From Pogostemon cablin (lineage: Eukaryota > Streptophyta > Magnoliopsida > Lamiales > Lamiaceae): a DNA stretch of 64,000 nt. Under the pieces are notes generated by a model, which did no database searches, was not told the origin of the DNA, and saw nothing but the letters and a program-made list of their open reading frames with translations. A program made the translations under genes and the position numbers. Below, piece after piece: positions 14,222 to 27,400 of this stretch; position 1 is the first letter of the stretch, and the number at the start of each line of letters is the position of its first letter. Where the stretch lies: the NCBI GenBank assembly GCA_023678885.1, contig CM042985.1, positions 3,274,985 through 3,338,984 on the forward strand, in the 5' to 3' direction.

Positions 14222-14512
14222 CCAGCTGGTCAACTCGGGTAGGTGTAAGCTTTTTCAGGCATGTCCAATAGAAAGATATAATGGCCTTTATATGGTGTAC
14301 CCCACCATTAGGGGCCCCCACCGCCCCTGCCCTGGGGATTGGTGGAGGAGGTAAATCGCAGGATGTGCCTCAAGTGGCTTATAGAGAGGGCTCACTGTTA
14401 AACTTGTGCTTGCAAGGGGCCAAATCCATGTCAAAGGCAGGATTCGAACCCCCACCCTGCAGCAACCAAGCTCAGTTGGAAGGCCTTTCCACCCTCCCCT
14501 CGCCTTTATATT
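14222..14512 (-). mobile_element. tRNA-derived SINE-like segment
   Basis: On the minus strand the segment carries a clear pol III B-box, gggttcgaatcc (reverse complement around 14442-14455), with an upstream tRNA-like stretch (aaggccttccaactgagc) that could hold the A-box. It is far more GC-rich than its surroundings. An open frame at 14281-14568 on the plus strand is incidental. The tail and target duplication are not clear, so ends are approximate. Confidence 0.5.
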
Positions 14513-15705
14513 ATCTTATGCATAGTACATTATTATCATTTTCCCACTTTAATTTGTTACATTGTTAGTTTATGTTCTTCAAAACTTATTTATTGTTTTC
14601 ATTTGGACTGTGAGTCTACATTTGAATGGGATTTCTGGTATGCATGTTTGTAATTATGGTATGTGCCTTATTTTTCTTAATTTTTTTTTTTTTAAAAAAG
14701 AGTTGTTCCTTATTGGCCAATGCATTGAATTTTTCATTTCGTTTGGTATTTTTTTCTTACCTAATTATCTAGAATTTTGATGTATATATCTAAATTTTAA
14801 AACCTTAAGGTAAAATGAATTCGATTGATCACTTTTTGTCAATATGCATCAATTGAAACACGTTAAGATTTACGATAGTGATGACAATCCTTGATTGTTA
14901 TATAAAGCAAATATGTTTAATAATGATTAAAATGTATTTTTTTAAAATTTATTTATTAATGTATTAAAATATAATATTATAGTATTATAATATGATTTTA
15001 TCTTAACTACAAATAAACTTATTTTATCTCTGTAATAGCACTGGAAAATCATAATCGTTAGATTAGTTATCATTCAATCTCTATTATTAATTAAATTAAA
15101 ATAATTAATTTAATTTAAAAAAAAAACTATCCACTCTACATTTTTACCAATAAATTTGGGGTGCACCGATAAACCACAAAATAACACATGAATGAATTGA
15201 TCTTACAACATGGTTCACATGTATCCGTTTTGTAAGAGGGTAGCATGGAATGATCAGTTTCAGTGGTAGATGCCAAATGGAACAATAATCCTTCCCTACA
15301 CCAATCTTCTAATCCTAAAATTAGCAAATAGCAAATTGATACTCATAATCCCCACAAATTGGAGTAATTAATTATTAAACTACCCCATCTATCATTTTGG
15401 AAAAAACTGGAGCGCCCCACATAAAGAGGCAATACACATAATTAATTAATTAACATGCACAATTGTAGTACAAAATAATAATAATAAAAAAAAAATGAAT
15501 GATATTATAATTGTGTGAAAAAATTTATGTGTGCACGGTTGTTAATTCTTTTTTCTTTTTTATTTTTTACAATTATAGGATTTATTTATTTAAATGAGTT
15601 GTTTCAATTCTTTCGAATTTCACTACAACAAAAATCTCATATAGGTACACTTTAGTTAGAGATACTTAACGAACGGAAGGAGTTTGAGGAATGGATCTTG
15701 CGGTT
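14513..15705. other. AT-rich spacer without recognised genes
   Basis: There are poly-T and poly-A tracts and a slightly less AT-rich patch at 15130-15330 with an unconvincing 63-codon minus-strand frame. Nothing is supported. Confidence 0.45.
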
Positions 15706-15713
15706 TTTAGAAT

Positions 15714-16780
15714 AGGGCGGCGCTATTTTTGCTTAAGACACTCGAATTGAAGACAAAAAATGTGTGGAATTTTAATAATAACCTCAACCATTTTTTAAAT
15801 TCTAATCCATTTAACAGATTAAAAAATATTGCTTTGCACACCCACCTCCCACACTACACCTAAAACACACACTCACACAAATACATAAGAAATACACACT
15901 CACGCACACGCAGCACATTCACACCATTAAATTGAAAATAACAATAAAGAGAATAGAGAAAAGTAGAGGAGGAAAATCTTAATTTCACATCTAAAACATT
16001 AAAATAGAGAACATATTATCAAAAGTAAAATAATTTACACTGCATTTTTCTTCAAAATCATGCTTCGTGGGTTAGTGAAATTATGTAGTTTATTGATACA
16101 GTATTGATGGGTTAGTAAAATTATAAATGTAATTTGAGTTTAATAGATAGTAGGAAGATGAATGTATGTTGTTTGGTGTTGAAAATCAAAGGTTTAAAAT
16201 TTCATTACTGGTCCATCGAAAATATCGCAAAATTCCGGCAAGAGGTTGCTGAAATTTTATCAAAAATTCGACAAGAGTCAGCCGAAAATTTTCATGATGT
16301 ACAAAGTGAGCAATTTCCTAATACCCTCAATGGCCTTTAGGGTGTTTAGTTTTAGCCGGATGAATTGCGAAACAACATTCAGGAAGAACAAAGGAATTCA
16401 ATGGAGGAAATAAGAACAACTGTTGATGAACGTAGGATAGGGTGAAGGGTGTCATCATGGCAGCGGGTTCTTGAAGCAATAAATGTATATCAGATGGAAT
16501 TTCACATCAGATTCATGTTGATATATGTATTTTTGGTGTAATCTTTGAGTCATTCCTCATTTAATGTTTCTGAAATTGGAGTTCTCTTCTCTTCTCTTCT
16601 TTTCTTCTCTTCTCTTCTTTTCTTTAATGGTGTGTGTGAATGGTGTACAAAGCACTTTTTTTATGTTGTAAATGGATTAGGGTTTTAAAAAAATAGTAGG
16701 GTTATTATTAAGATTTCATATATTTTTTATCTTCAATTCGGGTGCCTTAAGCGAAACCCCGGGTGGCAATAGTGCCGCCC
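15714..16780. mobile_element. TIR element of 1067 bp
   Basis: The ends agggcggcgctatttttg and gtgccgccc are part of an imperfect inverted repeat of about 45 bp, including gcttaag...ctcgaattgaaga at the left and its inverted partner at 16730-16760. The direct repeat tttagaat flanks it (15706-15713 and 16781-16788), an 8-bp duplication consistent with hAT. Inside, 16134-16340 is a 68-codon frame with fragments of open reading beyond its stop. This may be a captured gene piece, but it was not recognised. Confidence 0.75.
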
Positions 16781-17270
16781 TTTAGAATATTGATTGTTAA
16801 TTTCCTTGACCCATATTAATTGGGCCAGTCCAATCACTCAACTTGTGTCTTAATTTCGGAAACATAATTTTTATTTTTTTTGTTTCTATTATTTTTTATT
16901 TTCATTTTTCTACTTTTTATTTCATAAATATATAATTTATATTAAATCGACAAATTACTGTAAGAAAAAAAACAATTAAAATAATTATTTACGTGTTTAC
17001 TTTGAATATGATATAATTTATCATTTTAATTTCCAAAGCGATGTTAAAATTAAAAAAAAAATCAATTTGTATTGATTAAAACTTAAACAAACAACTTGAT
17101 TTAAAACTTTAATAAACTGCAAGTTAACTTAAACAAGCAATTTAAACTACTCAATAAGCAATTTAAACTACTCAATTAATAGAATTGTAATGGTTTTTAG
17201 AATATTGATAGTTAATTTCCTTGGCCCATATTAGTTGAGCCGGTCCAATCACTAAACTTTAATAGATCTG
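16781..17270. repeat. Dispersed repeat R, copy 1
   Basis: It matches 30174-30480 and 32985-33480, sharing tttttagaatattgatag and cttgtgtcttaatttcgg. The other two copies flank the duplicated small gene at 30.8 kb and 33.5-36.9 kb. This copy may mark a third, lost gene copy, or be the 3' flank of that gene family carried elsewhere. Confidence 0.65.
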
Positions 17271-18228
17271 GGAATTAACAACCGGCTACATTCAAACAAC
17301 ATAAAAAAACAACAAACACACAATCTAAACAAACGAAACAACAATCATTCTGAAGGGTAAGTGGTGGTGATGAATTGGCGCCACAGGAACATCAGTGACC
17401 CCCATCTCCTCCCGGACACACCAATAGCAAATATGATGCCTCGTACGCCACTAACTGCCGAAACATGAATATTATCTCGGCGCATGGACATGGTGGAGCT
17501 GCATGTAAAATTAATCTTCGACTAGAACAAATGAACAATTAATGTGGACTTAAACTTCGGATGTGATTCATTTAATTAAATGCTGATACACATTATTTGT
17601 GCAAATTGAGACCAATTAGTAACCTCTAATTTTAGATATTTAAAGTGTAAAAATTGTTGTTGACCGAATCAGAAATCCAAAATCTGGTGAATGGTCGTAC
17701 TTTTTCTTCATCAGATTAATTATATAAAAATATAGACTAATTATGTATCTAGTGTAGATATACTATACTAGTCTTTGGTCTCACATGGACGTTAACTGAA
17801 CTTGATTGTTTTATTAATTTATTTATAGATTTTTGACTGTTGATAACATTAGAGCAAAAATGTGGAATAACCCAGCCCAAACACTCCCAGAGAGATAAAT
17901 TAAAATAACTCTAAAAATGTTATCAACACAACACATGAAATCAAGAGGGTAGGGTGTAAAACTACAATAAGTTAAGAGAAAAGGGAATGCAGAAAGGATT
18001 TACATATTTCATCCATGCATGCTAAGCCTCACTAATCCAAAATGTAGCAAAAGAGATGACCAATAGGATACACATGGCTTTGTGGATGAAACCATTCAGA
18101 ATGAAGTTCACCACTTTGAGCATCAAAATGTGACAAACAAGAAGAAATTTTATATTCAGTCACGAATTTGTTCTCAAAGATTATTAATACAAAACAATGA
18201 AGTTCATAGAGTAGGTGATTACAGCAGT
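17271..18228. other. Spacer and probable 3' flank of the Ddl remnant
   Basis: A GC-richer patch at 17340-17520 gives no convincing conserved frame on either strand. The last few hundred bases lie just after the Ddl stop codon and probably include its former 3' untranslated region. Confidence 0.4.
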
Positions 18229-21200
18229 CTACAGAGATCTCTCTGATGCCAAGTCAAGCAGTGTCCGAAAGAAACGGTGGGGGTTCATGGGAGGCTTCTC
18301 TGCAAGTGCCTACGCGGTAAGATCGAATATAACTGGTTAGCTAGCTAGGAATGGCTTCAAACTTGATGGATATAACTAGCATCAGAAAATGCTAAAAATT
18401 ACATATAACTTTTCATTACAGTCACTGGATTATGCATGTACATTGGCAGGATACCATAATGTAGTTACCAGATGAATTAGGACTGTTGAAGGTGTCATCC
18501 CTGGAACGGTGTTAACCTCAATAATTAATACCTGCATAACAGATTTCTGTCATTTTTCAAAAATACACTTAAAAAGCAAATCAAGTACAGATTCTCTCAG
18601 AATAATTTGCATGGTGTAAATTTAGCTCAAGTTACATCACCACTGTCAACGTTGACAAACGCATCAATTCTTGAAAATCCTTCCAGCTGCAGGGTGTTTG
18701 CTATGAGTTCGATATGTGTTTTACATTTCTCCAGGGCCTCATTTCTGTTTTTGAGGAAAATAGGAAGTATAAGTCAAGGATAAATCTGGAGTCTTGGTTT
18801 CTACATATTGGAACTCGAAAAGGATGATACTGAGTTGATGATTTGTATCACATTCCAATGAGACAAATTAAAACATCAAAATGAAATGTAATTATTAACT
18901 TGAGGTATAAATTCACATCAAATAATGAAATACTGATTTCCGTTTCATATGAAGTTCATTAAATCCATTGGTCAGAAGAAGTAATGGTTCAAATGAATTT
19001 AATGAACAATACGTAATAATAGAGAGTGGTGGTGGAGTCAAGTTGATGCCTGTTCCACCTGACAACAGAAATTTATTGGATCAGACGTTAAGTTTTATAT
19101 GCACAAGGCATCCACTGATAATCGTTTTCTGTAGTTTATAGTCTGTCAACTGATATTGCAGATATCAATAACTAGCAACTACCTAAAATATCCACAGAAT
19201 TGGAATAGATTATAGATACCTTGAAATTTCTCCTCTAATGATAATATATCTCCAGATTCTTTTACAGAAATGCTTGGAGTTAGTGACCTCATTGACCCAC
19301 GCTTTCCGATAACACCAACAGTTATTTCTACCCATCGGCTGCTTCCTTTCCACCGAAAATCATGCGTATTCCCAGAACTTAATTGGGGTGAAAAATTGAT
19401 CTCATCAGTCTCAAAAAGGCTCAAATATCAAGAGCTCTGGAGTAGGAATTGGCATTTCTATCACTCCATGAGCCTGCACAAGTTCATGTAAAAGTGTTAA
19501 CAAAACTTTTTTTTTTTTAAAAATAAATAAATAAAAGGAAAAAATATTTTCATCAACTAATTTCAGTAGCATATGCTAATGGCTAAGGTCAAATTAAAGG
19601 ATAATTGAAATGACCGAGTTCGGGCCTATTTTATTTTATTAACCACTTAGAGGAATTTGGTCAAAATCAAGTATGCATTAAGTTTAAGCACACTGACGGA
19701 GCTGGTTTTGTTATCTATTTCCAAATATGAAGCATCTAAAAACCATTACTAAAATAATAATATCAGCATAAGTATCAACAAGTCACGAATACCTTCAACA
19801 AAGTACTAGGAGGAATCCTTGGGAGGTAGCTCTCTAGTGCTTTAATGTATACCGCAAGTTTCCTTTCACAACTGTACAGGGAAATAGTACGCATCGATTA
19901 GTTTCTTGCATAAAACTGGACACCAGACAGTGCACAAATATTCCATATTATATGCCTTCTCAAATAACAAAAGACATGTGAACCCTACCATAATCTGGCC
20001 ACACCAGTTGAGCAACCATCTCTAGCTGGTTTAACACTGTTTCAGACTTAAGATTTGATGCCAAGTCATGCCAAAAGTCAAGTGGGGTCAGTTTCAGCAA
20101 GTCCTCTTTCCTTCTTACATTCTTAGAAATTGTACGGACACCATCATCTGCAAGCTGAAACCCAAATCTTTGTAACTGTTACATATTGACAAATGAAAGA
20201 GTCACAGGAGGAAAAGTATCAGAAGCACAAAATGTTCCATTTCACATATATTAAGGTTTATATATTTGACAAATATACAGTTTAATATATGACCCAAAAT
20301 TATCTCATATGACCATATTGTGAGGAGTTTGTGAGATTCACAATCAAATTGATCTGCAAAAGGAAAAACTATACTACCTTAAACGCATTTCTAAACAGGA
20401 ATTTTTTACTAAGCACAGAAAAAAGTAAGGGAATTTTAATAGTTCAGACTCAAAACAGAGTTCCATATTATATTAATATAATGAAAAAATGGAGATTGTA
20501 TAACGTTATAATACCTTACACGTTGAAGGGCAAGTGACGTGGCTACTTTATCCATTCATGTCTTGGAAGCAATCACGCCGGGACCTTAAATTGAAACAAC
20601 AGATGATCAAACTTTTGTAGCAAAAATAACTCTCTTTCTTACATGTTCAATAACTTGATTTGAAACTCGGTGACAGTACATTACAGGCTCCTTTTTTTAC
20701 CTGCATGAGGAACTCCCTCAACATCCAACAGCGATTGGAGTGTGCCATCTTCGCCTATACCTCCATGAACTGTCCAGTGTATCAACAATCAGCCGAAATT
20801 AGAGGCAAAGCTTGCTCTCAAACAATTATTAGAAGTTTTCAATAGAGTGAAGAAAAATATATGAAAATTAAGATTTTATTTGGTTCATTCCAATAGAGTT
20901 GCTTGCAATTCTGAAGAACATATATGAAGACCTCTTGCTTCAAAACAGTGTCTTGCTACTTCAAAAATATATTTATCATCTCCAAACATGATTTGACTAT
21001 CATATTGGAAACGAAACCTTTACTCAATAGTAACATGAAAGAAATTGGAGATTCCCAATGGTTCCAAGATGTGCAGAAATACTGCCTTTTTCTGAAAAAG
21101 AAAGTAAATTCTCAAGAGATTCAAAATCTTATGATCTTATTTCAATTTTTCTGGGGATATTCAAGAAGGTATTAAATTACTTGCTATGTACTCAACTTTC

Positions 21201-24200
21201 AAATACCTGCAATGAAAACTGTAGCCCCAATTTCTTTAGCTTGTTTGATCCATTGGTCAAGGGAATATCTCTTTGGTAAATCATCTGATATATCAAACCC
21301 TCTGAGCCAATCATGTTTCTTCAAGACTTCAATGAGTTCATCCATTACTTGTCTAAGCAAGTGAGATGTCAATGCAGCCCGAACAGGCTCAATCGCCTCA
21401 ATACATGCATCTAGAACTTCTTCAGTAGTATGTCTCAGCACAATAGAGTATCTGCACACCAGAGACAACATTGAATTGAAAGAATGAAAATGCAATAAAA
21501 ATAATGTTCAAACACCAACAGGTGAATGCATTAGCTACTTCACAAATATTTTTTATTACATCTTCTGGAAACTGAGGTGGAGTATGGTAAGTAACCTGCA
21601 CAGTTTGCAAGGTCACTGAGACAAGTTTCAATGTAAGAGAAATCGTTATAAAGCACAAGTTTTTGATTGTCACAAATCAACATTAACCACTACATCAATT
21701 GCAATTTCAAATTAAGCATCTAAAAGAACATTGGAATGCACACTCCCTCAAATCCATAATTGACACTTGACAGTCATTCTTTCCATCCCAATTACAGTTC
21801 CCCATATGATTAGAAGAAGATTGAATGACTGGATATCATCTTCCACCAAGAAAAATCTTCATAACATCGATACATACGAATTAAAAAACCATGATGAAAG
21901 GGTAATGTAACTGGTCCTAAAACAATAAAAAAGGTGTTAAAATGTATTCTCTCTACCTGCTGAGTTGGTAGATATTTCCGCCGATAGTTAAAAATAATGT
22001 CCTTTTCACTTGAATCAACACTTTCGTGAGAATGTAATTCCACCTAGAAATAGAGCCATAATGATTATGATAGTGAATCAGAAGAATAGAACTATATGAA
22101 GCCATCTTATCAATTAAAAAAATAAATAAATCATTGATCATCTAAAACACATAGCTTATGGGATCATACAAGGAATATTACAGAAAACGAGTAGGTTAAA
22201 TAATCCATGCTCAAAAAAGTTCACGATGTGGCATCTTGACGAATATATGCAAACTGGATCTCAAGAAAGTATTGAAGAATATGTGCAACTTGAAAATTGC
22301 AGAGATACAACACATATAACATGTGGGAACATATACCTCTGTCGGGAGAAGAGCAACCGGATGGCAATCAAATTCAGAACCTACATCAAGGACAATAGTT
22401 GTAAATTCTCTACCTCCTTCCAGAAAAAATTCTACAAGGACTTTATCATCAATTCCCTGCCAATAAAGAAAATATTACTTGATAAATATCTGACATTTCC
22501 TAGATTTCAGTCTAACAACTTGGAGGTCCAATATTAACTGTGAATTTATTAGTTTAAGTAATTCGTTTCATATGATACCTGCAAGTCTCAACCAACATAC
22601 AGAAATTTGTACTAAAAGTAAACTTACTGTTGCATATTTCCAAGTGAGTGCAAGGTTGATGAACGGACATATGACAAAAGTGGATGAGAAAGAGAACAAT
22701 TACTTCAGAAATAATTGCATTAGCTTTTGCGAGAGAATCAGCAACACCATAACCAACTGTAACTACAATGCTTGTTGGTTTTACCTGCAATTGTCACATG
22801 AAAGCTAGGACAGTAAATAAATTCATTAAAATTATGGATACAAGTATCTCCAAATCCTTGAATGTAAGAAACAGGCTTACCACAACTTTTCCATTTTTGA
22901 GATCCAAGTGAAATTTATTAAACCACATAGACAGCTCTTTTTCTTCCATTTCACTTCCCTGAAAGCAATTATCAAATGTCACAGGTCAAAAAACTCAAAT
23001 CATAACAGTGAGTCTCCAGAATTTCAAGAGAAATATATGATGTGCGGATATTCTTCTGTAAGCCAAAAAAAAAAAATTTGAGTTTTAACTTAAAAATTAA
23101 AGTCATTATAAAGTAACAAACAACACTAAAAATAATGTTTATCAAACAAAGGACAACCAAGAAAGGTACCTGTACTAGGAAGCTGGGTACAGTAATAAAT
23201 CCTTGTTTATCAAGTTCTACAGAGGCATCATACTGCAAATAACCCAAATCATTTTCAACATAAACGGTTGTCTATCGTATTTCAGACCTATGACACATTA
23301 GCATGCATCTCACAATCAACTAAGTTCTTTAATTATAATATTTTTTATTTTAAAATAAAACTAGACATAGCTAGTAGGATTCAAGATCAATAAGAATCTC
23401 AGAAGATATGTATTTAAAAAAACACAATTATATAGATTTTTTATTTAGATTCCATGAGGTGTTCTTTGCTGAATTAGAAATTGAAGCTCAATATTTAAGG
23501 TAAAATGACTCAATGAAATGAGAAAGTTACTCTGTCAAATGCTCCCCGGCATTCTTCCGACTGTGTCCCAACAAAAGGAAATTTCGATTTCTCCAATAGT
23601 TCCTGGTTAAAAAATGAATAATACATAAATAGCAATACGCACAATTAGCGCATTCCATTGAAATTGTATTAACAAATAAACAAATTTCTGTAGTCTCTCA
23701 CTTGAATGCCACCATCTTCACCAAACCGACCATGTATAACAGGAAAAACTATGTCCACAGAGGTGGGAAGGTGTTCCATAAGCTCAGACAAGGACTCGAA
23801 ACCTTGGGCGAGGCTGCAGTTGTAGTGTCTAGTTTAGTGAGAAAACCTTGATCATGAAACAGCGGATGTTGACTGGAAAATCTTACCTTTCAAGTTTGAA
23901 ATCAAAATCTGCAGGCGTGTTTGAGTACACCTAAAATCATCAACAAGAAATTTCAAATACCAAAACAACAAATGTTCCCCAAGCAGCACATGGAAGTAGA
24001 AATCGGCCTAATTTAGACAATTAGGATTAGCAATAGAAAAAGTGAGGCAAAAAACAACCGAACACATTAATACAAAAACCTCTAATTTAATGACTCAATG
24101 ATAGAATCACCAAACTCTACATTCTCTTTCTTTCGAAAGAAAAGTTTTAGTTCCTTAGCACTACTCATGAACTGATCTTACGCAGAATCAAAAAAGCAAT

Positions 24201-24290
24201 CCGAAAGAGATCACTAACCTGAGCAGATTAGATGGCGTACGCTTTCAAATTATGGTGAATGTAATAACAGCTGACATGCAAATCATCTCC
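18229..24290 (-). pseudogene. DDL: D-alanine--D-alanine ligase (plant two-domain Ddl), broken
   Basis: The intact plant protein is a plastid ATP-grasp enzyme with two fused Ddl-like halves; Ddl joins two D-alanines, and in moss it is tied to plastid division. Exons in order on the minus strand encode recognisable blocks. The first half holds DFDFKLE (about 23900), FPVIHGRFGEDGG (23700-23814), FPFVGTQSEECRGAFD (23530-23600), GFITVPSFLVQ (23170-23233) and FTTIVLDVGSEFDCHPV (22330-22455). The second half holds HTTEEVLDACIEAIEPVRA (21208-21453), VHGGIGEDGTLQSLLDVEG (20700-20770), ITVGVIGKRGSMRSLTPS (19210-19330), EGFSRIDAFVNVDSG (18650-18745), IIEVNTVPGMTPST (18475-18535) and a C-terminal exon ending ASERSL-stop (18229). 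Defects: no N-terminal exons or transit peptide; in-frame stops at 24228-24230 and 20556-20558; a 12-nt loss removing most of the KPT-RAGSSIG ATP loop (22761-22776); loss of the exons joining the two halves (21453-21530); frameshifts near 20030 and 19414. Introns are kept, so it is not retroposed. Confidence 0.93.
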
Positions 24291-24328
24291 CTGTAAAGAA
24301 ACCAAACTTTAGCAAGAAGAAACAGAAA

Positions 24329-24418
24329 ACGAATCATAGGATCGACTATCGAGGGGGTCAATAACATTGCTAAGTGACTTGGACATTTTGCGCCCATGTG
24401 CGTCACGAATCATAGGAT
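24329..24418. repeat. 14-bp direct repeat at the ValRS-Ddl junction
   Basis: The 14-mer acgaatcataggat occurs at 24329-24342 and again, same orientation, at 24405-24418. The right copy is real ValRS coding sequence (HPMIRD on the minus strand). The left copy lies just past the point, about 24352, where ValRS homology stops. It looks like a templated filler left by end joining. Confidence 0.8.
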
Positions 24419-27400
24419 GTAAGAAAACCAGCATAAAGTCAAATATGAATGATCATATCACTTTGCCTTGCAATTACAGAGGCCGGAATGGTGGCAAGGT
24501 ATAACAAAAGGAAAAATAGATCATCTGGTTTAGGTGACAGATAAAATCAGGTGATTAAGCATCTAATTTTCTGGACCACCTGTTCCACAAGAAACTGAAT
24601 TAGGACTTCACATTGACATCCCCTCAACAACGAATTTCAAAATTTAGGATCAATAAGGTCTCCACAAATGAGGCCATATTTAATGTGGCATCAAAATAAA
24701 GGTTTACAAAGGAGCAAACAGCCAAACATAGCAAGGCAACTGTTGCACGCAAAAAAGAAAAAAGGATTACTGAACTTAAGATATTAGAATGAAAATAAAA
24801 AACTGCAGACCTTACTAAATGGCACATTACCACCTAGCTTCATTCCCATCATCACCATTCGTGCAACCCAGAAAAAGAGAATATCATGCCCCGTTTCAAG
24901 CACAGATGTTTGATAAAATGCTTTGAGATCATCTGTATCGTCTGGCTACCCTAATACAGATAATGGAAACAGACCAGAAGAAACCAGGTGTCCAGAACAT
25001 CAGGGTCTTGGAGAAGCTTGAACTTTTCTCCAAAAACAATCTGCTAGCCTCCTTAAGAGCTTCCTCATTTCTAGCAACAACCCACTGATCCTTGTAGCTA
25101 TCTCTTTCCTTCAATTCATCACTCTCCAACCTTGCATACCATGCCGGGATGCAGTGACCCCACCAAAGCTGCCTTGAGATGCACCAATCACGTACGTTCT
25201 CAACCCATCTGCAATGTGCAAGATATTATCAAGACCAAAATTCAAAATCAATGGGACATTAAACAATGAGAAGGTATGACTATTTGCCAATCAACTTAAT
25301 CGATTACCATCTAAGTATGGCATGACCAAAGGATATAACAAATAAAGGGAAGATGGCAAGTAAATGTAATATGCTCTAGCTTGCGTGATCATATCACGTA
25401 ACAAAAACTCAAAGAATACCACTTAACAAATCACCTCTGCCACTCAGCAACATATTGTTTGGGTATGATCTCAATCCTTGGATTTTTATCATCAATGACA
25501 GCATCAAGTCCTTGCTGTGCCATGTTTTTGCATTTTAAATACAACTGAGGCTTTAGGAGAGGCTCAATTATATCCTTTGATCTTGAACAAATGCCAAGAC
25601 GCATCTCATTGTTCTTCTCACCTCTGAACAGGCCCTTAATTGCACAACAAAAAATATAGATTTAAAATAATGATAAAAATATTAATATCTTCATACTTGT
25701 GAAAAATTATCCAACCTTTCTCACCAACAGGACGTTCAAGATTAATCAACCAAACCGCACATTCACATTGTTATTCTATAAACCCTAACTACATCACCAT
25801 GATTCAAAGCATCAACTTAGCCAATTCACAAAATAAGAATACCTTTTCTTTTAAAGCTTCCACCAGAGCCACCCGAGCTTTAAATCGTGGCATTTTCTCA
25901 AACCCTGGACCACCATTATCATTTATATTTCCTTCATCAGTAAAGATATTGATGAACTCAAGATTATGGCGCTTGCCAACTTCAAAATCGTTAGGATCAT
26001 GGGCTGGAGTTATCTGCAAAATATTTAATGACACTTGCATTAACTTCCCTAAATAAGTACCAAAAAAGGAAGCATCCCAAGCCCTGATGGAATTGCCTAC
26101 CTTAACAGCACCAGTTGCAAAGTTCATATCTACAAGCACTGAATCACAATCTATAGGAAGTTTCCTTCCATTAAAAGAATGAACAGCAAATTTTCCATGA
26201 AGATGGCTGTATCTTGGATGTACAGCAATTGAAGTATCGCCAAGCATAGTTTCCACTCGAGTAGTTGCCACAAAAATCTCACCAAACCCATCTTCCAAAG
26301 GGTAAGCAAACTATGTAAGCACGCCAGAAGATCCATTGATATCTAACAGCATCCTCTCTTTGACATCTATATAGTCTACCAAAATATCAACAAGGATGTA
26401 TATAAACTTAAAGAGGTGTTATGTAAATTGATAAGGAATGGAAAAGGTATGATGAGAATGGAAATAGAATGTATGACTTTTGATTCCCCTCACTTGAAAA
26501 GGGAACTGTTCATTTGAGAACCGTTGATTCCTAAAAAACCGGAATCAAACCTACAGTAGGATAACTCTAAACAACAACAAACACTCATTACTAGTCATAA
26601 CAATTGAACCATTCAGAAGAAAGGATGAACCATAACTTCTGTATCTGACCTCAATATCGGATATTGCTGTTCTCAAGGAACAATCCCAGTTCACCAAACG
26701 TATATCCCTGAAAAGAACATAGCATTAGAAATTATGAGAATTGCAGTAACAGGAAACACCATCCCTCTGGATAATTAGCAAGACCCAACATAAAAGTTGT
26801 CAGGAAGCAAGAAACGCCAAAGGAAAGATCAAAACTATCAATAATACATAAAACAACCAAACTGTGAAAATTTTAAAAATAACTCATTCTAGCGCATAAG
26901 AAGTGTAAAGGAACCGAATGGACAGAATAAAGACAGCAGATAGGTAAGTAGTCAAATTTGACAGATTGAATAATTTAGGAACTACTAAACCAAAACTGAA
27001 CATGAATATTTACAGATGTTCCAATGTAACAATAAACACAGCTAAAACATTTAGCTGCAGTGCAAGAGAAAATTTTTATTTTATTTTGCACCTTTACACA
27101 AAAAGCATACCTATATATGAGACCTTCCTCATAGAGTCTCACAAAGGCCTCCTTCACAGCAGTTGATCTTTTTTCATCCATGGTAAAGCACTATATAGAA
27201 CAAGGTTTCATCAACAATGAGCATCAAGGAAAATCATTTGACTAATTTAGGCGCAATAGTACAGTAAGCATCAGCGTCAGCAAAGATTATCACCTCCCGA
27301 GACCAATCCAGAGATGCACCCAATCGCCGAAGTTGTTTTAGAATTGTTCCCCCATACTCATCCTTCCATTTCCACACCTATTATCCAAATTCTCAAAGTG

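Noticed and set aside
14281..14568. 95-codon plus-strand frame
   Set aside because: It lies on the opposite strand of the SINE-like segment and is explained by its GC-rich composition.
25804..26298. Long open frame as an intact gene
   Set aside because: It is two ValRS exons read through an intron (26013-26099) within the pseudogene; a stop at 26311 and other breaks flank it.
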